From Ruminococcaceae bacterium UBA6434 (GTDB taxonomy: Bacteria > Bacillota > Clostridia > Oscillospirales > Acutalibacteraceae): a stretch of DNA of 40,312 nt. Below, in pieces: positions 23,972-32,487 of this stretch; position 1 is the stretch's first letter; each line of letters opens with the position of its first letter. The DNA lies in the NCBI GenBank assembly GCA_002437245.1, contig DJOQ01000030.1:1-40312 (forward strand), read 5' to 3'. The notes under the pieces are model-generated. The model was not told the DNA's origin and did not search any database. It saw nothing but the letters and a program-made list of their open reading frames with translations. The position numbers were made by a program, and so were the translations under genes.

Positions 23972-24878
23972 AAAGCAGATATTTATAGCCTTAATTATTG
24001 CCGTTTTGCTCATAATATCCGCAATAATTACGTATTTCCCCGGGAAAGTATTTCCGTCTTGGAGCTCGATTTATCGTTCTGCCGGTGTAAATGAGACCTC
24101 GAGCGCCGACACATATCCGTTTATGGTAAGCTATTTGGATGTAGGACAAGCGGATTGTGAACTTATAACCTGCGACGGTCAAACGGTTCTTATCGATTCC
24201 GGAGATACGGACGCGTACAATAAGGTTGCCGCATATCTCAATGCACTTGACATAAAAAAGATAGATTATTTTATTTTAACTCACGCTCACTCGGACCATA
24301 TCGGCAGCGCCGCAAAAATCATTCAAAATTTTGAAATCGCCAACATAATTATGCCTCGTTATACTGAGCAGAATATGCCCGATACGACCATTTATACAAA
24401 TTTGCTTCAGGTTATATCCGAAAGCGGTGCAATGGCTTATGCCGCAACTCCCGGAGACAGATATGATTTAAACGGCTTTTATTTTTCGGTTTTGGCGCCT
24501 AACGCCGATTATGAAGAACTGAATAATTCTTCGGTGGTTATTAAGGCGACTTACGGTAAAAATACATTTTTATTTATGGGCGACGCCGAGAAAAAGTCAG
24601 AAAAAGATATTTTAAATGCCGGATTTGATGTTTCGGCGGATGTGATAAAACTTGGGCATCACGGCAGTAAAACATCTTCTTCGGAATCTTTTCTGAAATC
24701 CGTTAACCCTACGCTTGCAATTATATCTTGCGGTGTAAATAATCAATATAATCTGCCGTCGGAAAAGACTCTTGATATGCTCGACAAACTCGGCATTCAG
24801 TATAAGCGTACCGATGTGAGCGGTACGATTGTTGTCGGCAGCGACGGTGAACATATTTATGTATCAACGGAGAAATAG
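23946..24878 (+). CDS. ComEC/Rec2-related metallo-beta-lactamase-fold hydrolase, membrane anchored
   Basis: This 310-residue protein has an N-terminal membrane helix (about 11-30) after a strongly basic start. An extracellular MBL domain follows with 'SYLDVGQADCELI' and metal motif THAHSDH at 112-118, then a Gly-Asp-Ala-Glu ('FMGDAEK') and 'LGHHGSKTSSS'. It resembles the soluble hydrolase domain of competence protein ComEC but lacks the channel. Such stand-alone proteins are predicted secreted nucleases or phosphodiesterases. It overlaps ygiQ by 26 bases and pairs with a DUF3006 gene 2 bases downstream, a recurrent pairing. Confidence 0.88.
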   Translation: MAKRRKSSKKQIFIALIIAVLLIISAIITYFPGKVFPSWSSIYRSAGVNETSSADTYPFMVSYLDVGQADCELITCDGQTVLIDSGDTDAYNKVAAYLNALDIKKIDYFILTHAHSDHIGSAAKIIQNFEIANIIMPRYTEQNMPDTTIYTNLLQVISESGAMAYAATPGDRYDLNGFYFSVLAPNADYEELNNSSVVIKATYGKNTFLFMGDAEKKSEKDILNAGFDVSADVIKLGHHGSKTSSSESFLKSVNPTLAIISCGVNNQYNLPSEKTLDMLDKLGIQYKRTDVSGTIVVGSDGEHIYVSTEK

Positions 24879-24880
24879 CT

Positions 24881-25108
24881 ATGGATGAATTTTTTGTTGT
24901 GGACAGAGTTGAAAACAATATTGCGGTTTTAGAGTGCCCCGACGGTAAGTTTTTAAATGTTAAGGTTGATTCATTGCCTTTTAAAGTCAGAGAGGGCAAT
25001 GTTTTATTAAAAAAATCGGATGGTACATTTACGCTGTCAAACGACGAGGAAAAAAGAAGAAAAGCTCAAGCCTATTATCTTCAGGAAAAAATTTTCGGCA
25101 ATAGGTGA
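24881..25108 (+). CDS. DUF3006 domain protein
   Basis: This is a 75-residue small soluble protein. 'DEFFVVDRVENNIAVLECPDGKFLNV' at the start fits DUF3006, a short beta-rich family commonly encoded beside ComEC-like MBL proteins. Function unknown. It begins 2 bases after the MBL gene and is the last gene of the operon. No obvious hairpin follows before the rpsB promoter, so some readthrough into rpsB is possible. Confidence 0.8.
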   Translation: MDEFFVVDRVENNIAVLECPDGKFLNVKVDSLPFKVREGNVLLKKSDGTFTLSNDEEKRRKAQAYYLQEKIFGNR

Positions 25109-25115
25109 AAAAGAC

Positions 25116-25144
25116 TTGCATTTGCATTTAAATAATGGTATAAT
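25116..25144 (+). promoter_or_regulatory. rpsB-tsf promoter and leader
   Basis: TTGCAT (25116-25121), 17 bases, TATAAT (25139-25144). The leader of about 95 bases can pair CGCAC (25157-25161) with GTGCG (25214-25218), or GCAATT (25151-25156) with AATTGC (25180-25185). These are mutually awkward folds that could serve S2 autoregulation. The leader role is speculative; the promoter is strong. Confidence 0.75.
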
Positions 25145-25244
25145 GCTTCCGCAATTCGCACGCATGGTGATTATCGCAAAATTGCATTTTTATGTCTTGC
25201 GTTAAAGTGATCTGTGCGGAGGATAAAATAAGGAGGACAAAACA

Positions 25245-25994
25245 ATGTCAGTAGTATCAATGAAACAGCTTCTTGAAGCCGGTGTACATTTCGGTCACCA
25301 GACAAGAAGATGGAACCCGAAAATGGCTGAGTACATTTTCACAGAAAGAAACGGAATTTATATCATCGACCTTCAGAAAACGGTCAAAAAGCTTGAAGAA
25401 GCTTATATGTTTGTTCGTGATCTTGCAGCCAACGGTGAGGAAATCCTTTTCGTAGGTACCAAAAAACAGGCTCAGGATTCTATTAAAGAAGAAGCTACCC
25501 GTTGCGAAATGCCGTACGTTAACGCTCGTTGGCTCGGCGGTATGCTTACCAACTTCACAACTATCAAGCAGAGAATAAAGAGACTCGGTCAGCTTGAGGC
25601 AATGAAAGAGGACGGCACATTTGATATGCTTCCCAAGAAAGAAGTTGCTAAGCTCGAGCTTGAAATAGAAAAGCTTGAAAAGTTTATGGGCGGTATTACC
25701 GAAATGAAGAAACAGCCGGCTGCTATGTTTATAGTAGACCCGAGAAAAGAGAGAATAGCTGTTGCAGAGGCTAAGAAGCTTCACATTCCGATTATCGCTA
25801 TTGTTGACACAAACTGTGATCCCGATGAAATCGATTATGTAATACCCGGTAACGATGACGCTATTCGTGCCGTAAAACTTATCGCCGGCGCTATGGCTGA
25901 TGCGGTTATCGAGGGCAAGCAGGGTATGCAAGGCGCTGCGGCTGCAGAAGCTGAAGACAACGCCGATGCAGAAACCGAAGCTGCTGCTGAATAA
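25245..25994 (+). CDS. rpsB: 30S ribosomal protein S2
   Basis: This 249-residue S2 protein has 'MKQLLEAGVHFGHQTRRWNPKM', 'IIDLQKTVKKLEEAY', 'RWLGGMLTNFTTIKQRI' and 'PIIAIVDTNCDPDEIDYVIPGNDDA', all family signatures. The C-terminus has an Ala/Glu-rich acidic tail. It is needed for assembly of the small subunit head/platform. Ribosome site AAGGAGG precedes the ATG at a good distance. The usual partner tsf follows 71 bases later after a hairpin. Confidence 0.98.
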   Translation: MSVVSMKQLLEAGVHFGHQTRRWNPKMAEYIFTERNGIYIIDLQKTVKKLEEAYMFVRDLAANGEEILFVGTKKQAQDSIKEEATRCEMPYVNARWLGGMLTNFTTIKQRIKRLGQLEAMKEDGTFDMLPKKEVAKLELEIEKLEKFMGGITEMKKQPAAMFIVDPRKERIAVAEAKKLHIPIIAIVDTNCDPDEIDYVIPGNDDAIRAVKLIAGAMADAVIEGKQGMQGAAAAEAEDNADAETEAAAE

Positions 25995-26010
25995 TCTTAA
26001 AAAGAAGCAA

Positions 26011-26032
26011 AGCCCGTGCTTTAGTGCGGGCT
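26011..26032 (+). terminator. Hairpin between rpsB and tsf, probable partial terminator
   Basis: AGCCCG (26011-26016) pairs with CGGGCT (26027-26032), with TGTTTAAGTTTAATT after it. The T-run is broken, so it probably attenuates rather than stops transcription into tsf. Confidence 0.5.
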
Positions 26033-26065
26033 CTGTTTAAGTTTAATTAACTGGAGGAATAAATT

Positions 26066-26995
26066 ATGGCATTTACTGCAAGTGATGTAAAAGCTCTTCG
26101 CGAGAAAACAGGCGTCGGCATGATGGATTGCAAAAAAGCACTCGTTGAGTCTGACGGCGATATGGATAAGGCAATAGATTTTCTCAGAGAAAAAGGTCTT
26201 GCCGCAGCTACCAAGAAGGCAGGCAGAATTGCTGCCGAGGGCGTAGTTATGGCTTACACCGATGAAGCAAAGCAGACAAGCGTTATTATCGAGGTTAATT
26301 CCGAGACCGATTTCGTTGCAAAGAACGATAAGTTCCAGAGCTTTGTTCTCAGCGTTGCTAAGACTGTTATAAATGAAGATCCCAAAGATGTTGATGATCT
26401 TCTTACAAAGAAGCTTGACGGAAGCGACAGAACAGTTCAGGAAAATCTTCAGGATATGGTTCTTGCTATCGGTGAGAATATGAAGATTCGCCGTTTTGAA
26501 AGAGTTACCGGTATCGCCGCAACTTACATTCATGCCGGCGGAGCAGTAGGTGTTCTCGTATCTTTTGATACCGACGAAAAGACTGCCGCTACTGCTGAAT
26601 TTAAGGAGATGGGCAAGGACGTTGCAATGCAGATTGCCGCAATGTCTCCCGCATATCTTGACAGAGCAAGCGTTCCCGCAAGCGTTATTGAGCACGAGAG
26701 CGAGATAATCAAGGCTCAGCTTGCCGAGGATCCTAAGATGGCAGGTAAGCCCGATCAGGTTCTTGCTAAGATTGCCGAGGGTAAAGTCGGCAAGTATTAT
26801 AAAGAGAATTGCCTTCTTGAACAGGAATATGTTAAGGACAGCAGCATGAATGTTCAGAAGTATGTTGACTCCGTAGCTAAGAAGCTCGGCGCAGACATCA
26901 AGATCACCTCTTTCATCCGCTATGCTAAGGGTGAAGGCCTTGAGAAGAAAGAAGAAAACTTCGCCGATGAAATTGCCAATATGGTTAAAGGCTGA
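26066..26995 (+). CDS. tsf: Translation elongation factor Ts
   Basis: This 309-residue EF-Ts is the guanine-nucleotide exchange factor of EF-Tu. The N-terminal UBA-like module 'VKALREKTGVGMMDCKKALVESDGDMDKAIDFLREKG' and the core 'VIIEVNSETDFVAKNDKFQ' are conserved; two dimerisation-like core subdomains follow. Length is in the normal range. Ribosome site TGGAGG lies before the ATG. It ends at a strong terminator. Confidence 0.98.
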   Translation: MAFTASDVKALREKTGVGMMDCKKALVESDGDMDKAIDFLREKGLAAATKKAGRIAAEGVVMAYTDEAKQTSVIIEVNSETDFVAKNDKFQSFVLSVAKTVINEDPKDVDDLLTKKLDGSDRTVQENLQDMVLAIGENMKIRRFERVTGIAATYIHAGGAVGVLVSFDTDEKTAATAEFKEMGKDVAMQIAAMSPAYLDRASVPASVIEHESEIIKAQLAEDPKMAGKPDQVLAKIAEGKVGKYYKENCLLEQEYVKDSSMNVQKYVDSVAKKLGADIKITSFIRYAKGEGLEKKEENFADEIANMVKG

Positions 26996-27017
26996 TTTTT
27001 TCCGAATTTATATTTAA

Positions 27018-27046
27018 AGAGCAAGTCTTTAGACTTGCTCTTTTTT
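27018..27046 (+). terminator. Intrinsic terminator of rpsB-tsf
   Basis: A perfect 10-bp stem AGAGCAAGTC / GACTTGCTCT around TTTA is followed by T6. Confidence 0.93.
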
Positions 27047-27076
27047 GTTGAAAAACAAAGCGTATTATGATACAAT

Positions 27077-27105
27077 TTGTAAAAATGATTTACACTTTTT
27101 ATAAT
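27077..27105 (+). promoter_or_regulatory. Promoter of the methyltransferase gene
   Basis: TTGTAA (27077-27082), 17 bases, TATAAT (27100-27105). An A/T-only hairpin (27143-27150 with 27165-27172) lies in the 87-base leader. Confidence 0.65.
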
Positions 27106-27198
27106 GCATTTTACGAAATTTCTTAATGTCATGGCAGTTGCAAAATTAAAAAACATAAGAAGCATTTAATTTTTTGGGTAAAGATAATAGATAGTTAT

Positions 27199-27957
27199 AT
27201 GGATAACAAGCTTTTATTTAGCGGACATCAAAACTATTATACAAAGTCTCGACCTGATTATGCCGAAAAATTCTTGGACGATTTGTATACCATCTATTCT
27301 TTTTCGGAAAATTCGATTATTGCCGATATCGGTTCGGGAACGGGCATTTTCTCAAAGCAATTGCTTGAACGCGGCAGTACCGTGTATGGTATAGAGCCGA
27401 ATACGGATATGCGTCGGAAAGCAGAAAAAGAGCTTTGCGGTTTTGATAAATTCTTTTCGATTGCTGCTTCTGCAGAAAATACGGGCCTTAAGTCCGGCTC
27501 TGTGGACATAATAACTTCCGCTCAGGCGTTCCATTGGTTTGATACCGTGAAATTTAAACAGGAATGTCGGCGAATTTTAAAGCCGAGAGGTTTAGTGGTT
27601 TTGACTTGGAATATGAGAGATGAAAAAGATCCGGCAACGGTAAAATGCCGTGATGTCTTCTCAAAATATTGCCCCGACTTCAAAGGATTCAGCGGCGGAA
27701 TAGGTCAAGACGATAAAAGAATACGAGAGTTTTTTCGCCCTTGTATTTATGAAAAGAAAACATACGACAATGATCTTATGTTTACTAAGGAAAAATTTAT
27801 TCAAAGATGTTTGTCGAGTTCATATGCACTGCATCAAGGAGATGCCCGCTACAATGAATATCTGTCTGCGCTTACTCGCTTATTTGATGATTTGAGCGAT
27901 GGTGAACACCTTTGCATGAAGAACAAAACAATCGCATATATCGGACGTTTTAATTGA
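27199..27957 (+). CDS. Class I SAM-dependent methyltransferase
   Basis: This 252-residue protein has a Rossmann-type methyltransferase domain: motif I 'IADIGSGTGIFSKQL' (about 41-55), the acidic end of beta-2 'YGIEPN', and post-motif 'IITSAQAFHWFD', as in the Methyltransf_11/25 families. The substrate is unknown. There is no membrane segment. It is a single-gene unit with its own promoter; the ribosome site is weak. The stop codon overlaps the -35 box of the cwlD promoter. Confidence 0.85.
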   Translation: MDNKLLFSGHQNYYTKSRPDYAEKFLDDLYTIYSFSENSIIADIGSGTGIFSKQLLERGSTVYGIEPNTDMRRKAEKELCGFDKFFSIAASAENTGLKSGSVDIITSAQAFHWFDTVKFKQECRRILKPRGLVVLTWNMRDEKDPATVKCRDVFSKYCPDFKGFSGGIGQDDKRIREFFRPCIYEKKTYDNDLMFTKEKFIQRCLSSSYALHQGDARYNEYLSALTRLFDDLSDGEHLCMKNKTIAYIGRFN

Positions 27958-27981
27958 AAACGGCAAAAAATATGATATACT
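27954..27981 (+). promoter_or_regulatory. Promoter of cwlD-radA
   Basis: TTGAAA (27954-27959), 16 bases, TATACT (27976-27981), overlapping the end of the methyltransferase gene. Confidence 0.6.
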
Positions 27982-28035
27982 GATAGATATAATAATCGGC
28001 ACAAAAAGTTCATAAAATTTAACGGGTGATGTTTT

Positions 28036-28755
28036 ATGAGCAAAAGGATATTTCCTATATGTATATTTATTTTGTGCTTTTTTTGTGTAGGTTTTTATGT
28101 TTTTGAATTTTTGCGTGCCACAAGTAATGTTTCGACGGGAAAATTACCCGGAAAATGTGAATACACAATCGTGATTGACGCCGGGCACGGCGGTGCCGAC
28201 GGCGGAGCAGTTGCGAGTGACGGTGTATCGGAAAAGGTAATCAATTTGGAAATTGCATATAAGCTGAATTTTATTCTCAGAGCATATGGGCTTAATACCG
28301 TTATGACAAGAACAGACGACGAGTCGATACATGACAGCAGCGCAAAGACCCTGCGTGAGCAGAAAGTTTCCGATATACATAAGCGTATGTCGATAATGGA
28401 ATCAGACGAAAACAATATTTTTGTCAGTATTCATCAAAATAAGTTTTCCAACAGTTCGCTTTGGGGTACTCAGGTTTTTTATTCGCCTAACACTACCGAC
28501 AGCGCAGTTTTGGCAAATTGCATACAAAATTCCGTTTGCAATCTTTTGCAAAAAGATAATAAGCGTGTTATTAAGAAATCAGGAAGTAATATTTATTTGT
28601 TGTATTACGCAAAAAGAACCGCTGTGCTCGTTGAGTGCGGATTTGTTTCAAATCCCCGGGAAAACGAATTGCTTGAAGACTCGGATTATCAAAGAAAAAT
28701 GGCTTTTTCCATCGCTTTCGGAATAATGGAATATATAAATGCAAAGGACGTGTAA
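28036..28755 (+). CDS. cwlD: N-acetylmuramoyl-L-alanine amidase, CwlD-like
   Basis: This 239-residue protein has an N-terminal membrane anchor (about 5-27) and an Amidase_3 domain. Zinc ligands appear as His51 ('VIDAGHGGADGG'), Glu66 region ('SEKVINLEIAYKL') and His in 'FVSIHQNKF', with the catalytic Glu in 'AVLVECGFVSNPREN'. Size, single domain and anchor fit CwlD, which makes muramic-delta-lactam in spore cortex needed for germination. A vegetative cell-wall amidase is the alternative. GGGTGATG precedes the ATG. radA follows 2 bases later. Confidence 0.85.
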   Translation: MSKRIFPICIFILCFFCVGFYVFEFLRATSNVSTGKLPGKCEYTIVIDAGHGGADGGAVASDGVSEKVINLEIAYKLNFILRAYGLNTVMTRTDDESIHDSSAKTLREQKVSDIHKRMSIMESDENNIFVSIHQNKFSNSSLWGTQVFYSPNTTDSAVLANCIQNSVCNLLQKDNKRVIKKSGSNIYLLYYAKRTAVLVECGFVSNPRENELLEDSDYQRKMAFSIAFGIMEYINAKDV

Positions 28756-28757
28756 TA

Positions 28758-30131
28758 GTGGCATCAAAAGTTAAAACGGTTTTCGTGTGTTCAAAATGCG
28801 GTTATGAGTCTGCAAAATGGTTCGGACAGTGCCCGGGATGCCATGAGTGGGACACAATGAACGAGGAAGTAAAAGTTCCGCAAACCGTTACGGCAAAAAG
28901 AGCCTATTCTGACAATTTTCACGGGAAAGTATACAAGTTAAATGACATTGTTACCGATACCGAGCATAGATACGACACAGGGCTGCACGAACTCAACCGC
29001 GTCCTCGGCGGCGGTTTGGTTAAAGGCTCGCTTGTCCTTTTAAGCGGCGACCCCGGTATCGGCAAGTCAACAATGCTTTTACAGATATGTCAGTATTTAG
29101 ACAATAATCTTAAAATCTTATATGTTTCGGGAGAGGAGTCGGCACATCAGTTAAAACTTCGTGCCTCAAGACTCGGAGTAACTGCCGATAATCTTTCGCT
29201 TCTTTGCGAGACAGATGCGCAGTATATCTGTGAGCTTATTTCTGCGGAAAAACCCGACATTGTTATGATAGATTCAATACAGACAATGAATATTGCGGAA
29301 CTCAGCTCTTCTTCGGGAAGCATAACGCAGGTAAGAGAAACCACAAATATGTTTATGCGTACCGCAAAGACGCTGAATATTCCCATAATAATAGTAGGTC
29401 ACGTAAATAAAGACGGCAATATTGCAGGGCCTAAGGTTTTGGAGCATATAGTTGACGCGGTTTTGTATTTTGAGGGCGACCGAAACTTTTCATACCGTAT
29501 TTTGCGTGCCGTAAAAAACAGATACGGTTCCACAAACGAAATAGGCGTTTTTGAAATGCTTGATAACGGACTTAACGAAGTTGAAAATCCGTCGATGATG
29601 TTGATTTCGGGGCGGCCGAAAAATACTTCCGGTTCGTGCGTCGCTTGTATTATGGAGGGATCAAGACCGATAATGGCTGAGGTGCAAAGTCTTGTAACTC
29701 CTACCGGCTTCGGCACTCCGAGAAGAATGGCAAACGGTGTTGACTACAACAGAATGTCAATGCTGATAGCCGTCCTTGAAAAACGCGCCGGCTATTTTCT
29801 CGGCAATATGGATTGCTATATAAATATTATAGGCGGACTTAAAGTCGATGAACCGGCGTCAGACCTCTCCATTGCGTTGGCGATTGTTTCAAGCCTTAAG
29901 GACAAGCCTGTGCCCGAGGATGTTCTTGCATTCGGAGAAATCGGCCTCGGCGGCGAAATAAGAGCGGTAAATTCCTGCGAACAGCGCATTAAAGAGGCGG
30001 CAAAATTGGGCTTCGGAAAATGCATAGTTCCAAAATACAATCTAAAGAAAATTGCCGGAAACTTAAAAGCCGATATTGAAGTAATCGGTGTAAGCAACAT
30101 AAGGCAAGCATTTGAAGCAATAATAAATTAA
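28758..30131 (+). CDS. radA: DNA repair protein RadA
   Basis: This 457-residue RecA-like branch-migration helicase acts in recombinational repair. It has an N-terminal zinc finger (Cys11, Cys14, Cys25, Cys28), Walker A 'GDPGIGKS' with Lys103, Walker B 'DIVMIDSIQT', the RadA motif 'KNRYG' and a C-terminal Lon-protease-like domain (about 285-455, 'GGLKVDEPASDLSIALAI'). It starts with GTG. Neighbours cwlD and the DUF6873 gene are 2 and 1 bases away, so the three are one operon. Confidence 0.96.
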   Translation: MASKVKTVFVCSKCGYESAKWFGQCPGCHEWDTMNEEVKVPQTVTAKRAYSDNFHGKVYKLNDIVTDTEHRYDTGLHELNRVLGGGLVKGSLVLLSGDPGIGKSTMLLQICQYLDNNLKILYVSGEESAHQLKLRASRLGVTADNLSLLCETDAQYICELISAEKPDIVMIDSIQTMNIAELSSSSGSITQVRETTNMFMRTAKTLNIPIIIVGHVNKDGNIAGPKVLEHIVDAVLYFEGDRNFSYRILRAVKNRYGSTNEIGVFEMLDNGLNEVENPSMMLISGRPKNTSGSCVACIMEGSRPIMAEVQSLVTPTGFGTPRRMANGVDYNRMSMLIAVLEKRAGYFLGNMDCYINIIGGLKVDEPASDLSIALAIVSSLKDKPVPEDVLAFGEIGLGGEIRAVNSCEQRIKEAAKLGFGKCIVPKYNLKKIAGNLKADIEVIGVSNIRQAFEAIIN

Positions 30132-30132
30132 T

Positions 30133-30888
30133 ATGAAATATTTTTTAAAAAATCCGTTTTTGCCCGACTCGGATTTAAAAGAAATAATAGTAGGCGCCGC
30201 CGCAGAACCCTTAATAAACGATTTTAACGCTTTGGGTATTAAAACTATTGTCGGCGACTCCGAAAAAGCTTTACAAGCTCCCGTGAGAGGGCATATCGAT
30301 ATGTCGGTTACATCGTTTGGCAGCGGCTTGTATTATTTAAGCAGGACACAGCGCAGGATAGGGAAGTGGATTGATTCCGTCGGAGGTAATGCCGTTATCG
30401 CCGATGAAAATTTAGGTTACGAATACCCTTTGGATGTGCCTTTTAACTGCGTTGTCATCGGTAACGATTTTATATGCAACAGGAAAACAGTTTCGCCGCA
30501 GATTTTGGGTGTTGCCATATCCCGAAATTTGCGTATAATCGATGTTAAACAGGGTTATACAAAGTGTTCGCTGTGTCCCGTAAGAGAAAACGCCGTAATA
30601 ACCGATGACTCGGGCATAGAAAAAGTCCTGCTCAATTACGGATACGATGTTTTAAAAGTCAACAAGGGCAGCGTTAGGTTGTATGGATTTGATTACGGAT
30701 TTATAGGCGGGTGTTCCGCAATGATTTCGCGAAATATTTTGCTTTTTTTCGGTAATTTTGAGATGCACAGCGATAAAGACCGAATAAAAGCATTTTTGCA
30801 AAACTACGGAATATCGCCGCAGTCGTTAAACGGCACAGAACTAACAGATATAGGAAGTATAATACCTTTATCGGAACAGCAGATATAA
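30133..30888 (+). CDS. DUF6873-like protein with predicted GME (pentein) fold
   Basis: This 251-residue soluble protein has repeated short blocks such as 'NAVIADENLGYEYPLDVP', 'KCSLCPVRENAVITDDSGIEKVL' and 'YGFIGGCSAMISRNILLFFGN'. These fit my memory of DUF6873, predicted to share the guanidino-group-modifying (pentein) fold and usually next to radA. A catalytic Cys-His pair of true penteins is not obvious, so enzymatic activity is uncertain. It starts 1 base after radA. Family assignment is from recall, not search. Confidence 0.6.
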   Translation: MKYFLKNPFLPDSDLKEIIVGAAAEPLINDFNALGIKTIVGDSEKALQAPVRGHIDMSVTSFGSGLYYLSRTQRRIGKWIDSVGGNAVIADENLGYEYPLDVPFNCVVIGNDFICNRKTVSPQILGVAISRNLRIIDVKQGYTKCSLCPVRENAVITDDSGIEKVLLNYGYDVLKVNKGSVRLYGFDYGFIGGCSAMISRNILLFFGNFEMHSDKDRIKAFLQNYGISPQSLNGTELTDIGSIIPLSEQQI

Positions 30889-30910
30889 AAAGAAGGGACT
30901 AGTGGTTATA

Positions 30911-31168
30911 ATGAGAAAAAACAGATGGTCAAATCTTTTCGGCGATATTTTGGCGATAGGTACAGTTTCTACCGTTGCGCTTTCCGCAAAGCATGTTGCA
31001 AAAAAATACGGCCAAAAATATAAGGGTGTCAGCATTAACGGATTATATCTTATTGACTATGCGGCGGGCAGAATTTTCGGCGACGGTTCAAAGGCTCAGG
31101 AAAAACTGTTTGCGCTTCTCAGCAAAAATAAAAAAGATTCAGATAAAGGTTCTGCAGCCAATTCGTAA
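30911..31168 (+). CDS. Small protein of unknown function after the radA operon
   Basis: This 85-residue protein has a mildly hydrophobic N-terminal segment (about 9-28, 'LFGDILAIGTVSTVALSA'), 'KGVSINGLYLIDYAAGRIFGDGSKAQEKLF' and a basic-polar tail. I do not recognise the family. AGAAGGGA at 30891-30898 could serve ATG 30911 or a GTG at 30902. It is 22 bases after the DUF6873 gene. No terminator follows before the 31224 promoter. Confidence 0.6.
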   Translation: MRKNRWSNLFGDILAIGTVSTVALSAKHVAKKYGQKYKGVSINGLYLIDYAAGRIFGDGSKAQEKLFALLSKNKKDSDKGSAANS

Positions 31169-31223
31169 ATGATTTTAAATTCACATAAAATCGACATTTT
31201 ACAATAATTTAACTTAAATAAGG

Positions 31224-31253
31224 TTGACAAAACAGCTTTTAACGTGGTACTAT
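31224..31253 (+). promoter_or_regulatory. Promoter of the phosphoesterase-gtrA-eutABC operon
   Basis: TTGACA (31224-31229), 18 bases, TACTAT (31248-31253). The predicted start is near 31260. Confidence 0.7.
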
Positions 31254-31278
31254 TCTAAATACTTAACACATAATGTCA

Positions 31279-31327
31279 AAGGGGACGCAATGAGTATGGT
31301 TTTTATTCATCGTGCCCCTTATTTTTT
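31279..31327 (+). terminator. Leader terminator/attenuator before the phosphoesterase gene
   Basis: AAGGGG (31279-31284) pairs with CCCCTT (31315-31320), extended inward by CGCAATGA against TCATCGTG with one wobble and one mismatch, followed by T6 at 31322-31327. It lies between the promoter and the ATG at 31350, so it should make expression of the whole operon conditional on readthrough. Confidence 0.65.
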
Positions 31328-31349
31328 ATATACTCAGGAGAAAAGTCTT

Positions 31350-32471
31350 ATGAGAATGAACAAAGACGGCTTATTTAAAATCATGCAGATTACGGATATG
31401 CAGGAGATACCTAAAGTATCACCTGACACTATGGCTCTGCTTGAGGCCGCAATCGAAGATGAAAAACCCGACCTTGTTGTGTATACGGGCGATCAAATCA
31501 AAGGCTACGGCGTAACCTACAAGGGAAAAGGGAAAGATCTTGAAAATGCTGTTGCCAAAACAATAAACACTTTACTTGAGCCTGTTACAAAACGTAATAT
31601 TCCGTTTGCCGTAACTTTCGGTAATCATGACAGGCAGGTGGGCATCTCCAATAAAGATCAGTTTAACGATATATATAAAGCCTTGCCAAATTGCATAGGA
31701 ACTCAAGCCGAAGGCATAGACGGCGGCGGTACATATAATATACCGATAAAGGCCTCAGACGGTTCTGACAGAGATGTTTTCAATTTGTATCTTTTTGACA
31801 GCGGCACCGATGCAAAGGGCGGCGGATATGAAGCTTTTGATAAAAAAATAATTTCTTGGTATAAGGCAAAACGCGACGAACTTAAAGAAAAAAACGGAAA
31901 ATATGTACCTTCAATAGTTTTTCAGCATATACCGCTTCCGGAATATTATAATATTCTCAGAAGAGTTAAGAAGAATGAGAGAAGAGCCGTACAGGCCTAC
32001 AGAACGCATAAGCATGAGTTCTACAGACTCGGAAACACCTGCAGAGTGGGAGGAATGTTTGAGGAACCGCCGTCAATACCGGACATCAACAACGGCGAAT
32101 TTGACGCCATTTCGGAATGCGGTGATGTAATGGCGGTGTACGTAGGTCATGACCATAAAAACAGTTTCATAGGCACTTATAAAAATGTTGACCTTGGTTT
32201 TACTCAATCGTCCGGATTCAATGTTTACGGTAACAGAACCAAGCGCGGTGTAAGATGTTTTATCCTTGATGAAAAAGAACCGAACAGCTATAAGACCTAT
32301 ACCAGAACATATGAAGATTTAGTCGGTAAAAAGGTTTCAAAACCGATTTATGACTATCTTTCAAGTAAGGCTCCTGCAACGGTTGACGCTGCAATACCGA
32401 TGATTATAAAAACTCTCGGCATTATTGCTGCAATTATAATTCTTATCGTTTTACTCGCAAAATACTTATAA
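31350..32471 (+). CDS. Calcineurin-like metallophosphoesterase with C-terminal membrane anchor
   Basis: This 373-residue protein has a metallophosphoesterase core with 'QITDMQE', 'VVYTGDQIK', 'FGNHDRQ', 'VFQHIPLPEY' and 'YVGHDHKNS'. The first motif reads Asp-x-Gln where most families have Asp-x-His. One membrane helix sits at the extreme C-terminus (about 348-371). The substrate is unknown. ATG 31350 is preferred because AGGAGA lies 8 bases upstream. An in-frame ATG at 31290 with AAAGGGG is possible, but its codons lie in the leader hairpin. It is the first gene of an operon running to eutC. Confidence 0.82.
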   Translation: MRMNKDGLFKIMQITDMQEIPKVSPDTMALLEAAIEDEKPDLVVYTGDQIKGYGVTYKGKGKDLENAVAKTINTLLEPVTKRNIPFAVTFGNHDRQVGISNKDQFNDIYKALPNCIGTQAEGIDGGGTYNIPIKASDGSDRDVFNLYLFDSGTDAKGGGYEAFDKKIISWYKAKRDELKEKNGKYVPSIVFQHIPLPEYYNILRRVKKNERRAVQAYRTHKHEFYRLGNTCRVGGMFEEPPSIPDINNGEFDAISECGDVMAVYVGHDHKNSFIGTYKNVDLGFTQSSGFNVYGNRTKRGVRCFILDEKEPNSYKTYTRTYEDLVGKKVSKPIYDYLSSKAPATVDAAIPMIIKTLGIIAAIIILIVLLAKYL

Positions 32472-32487
32472 TTATCGGAGGTCAAAA

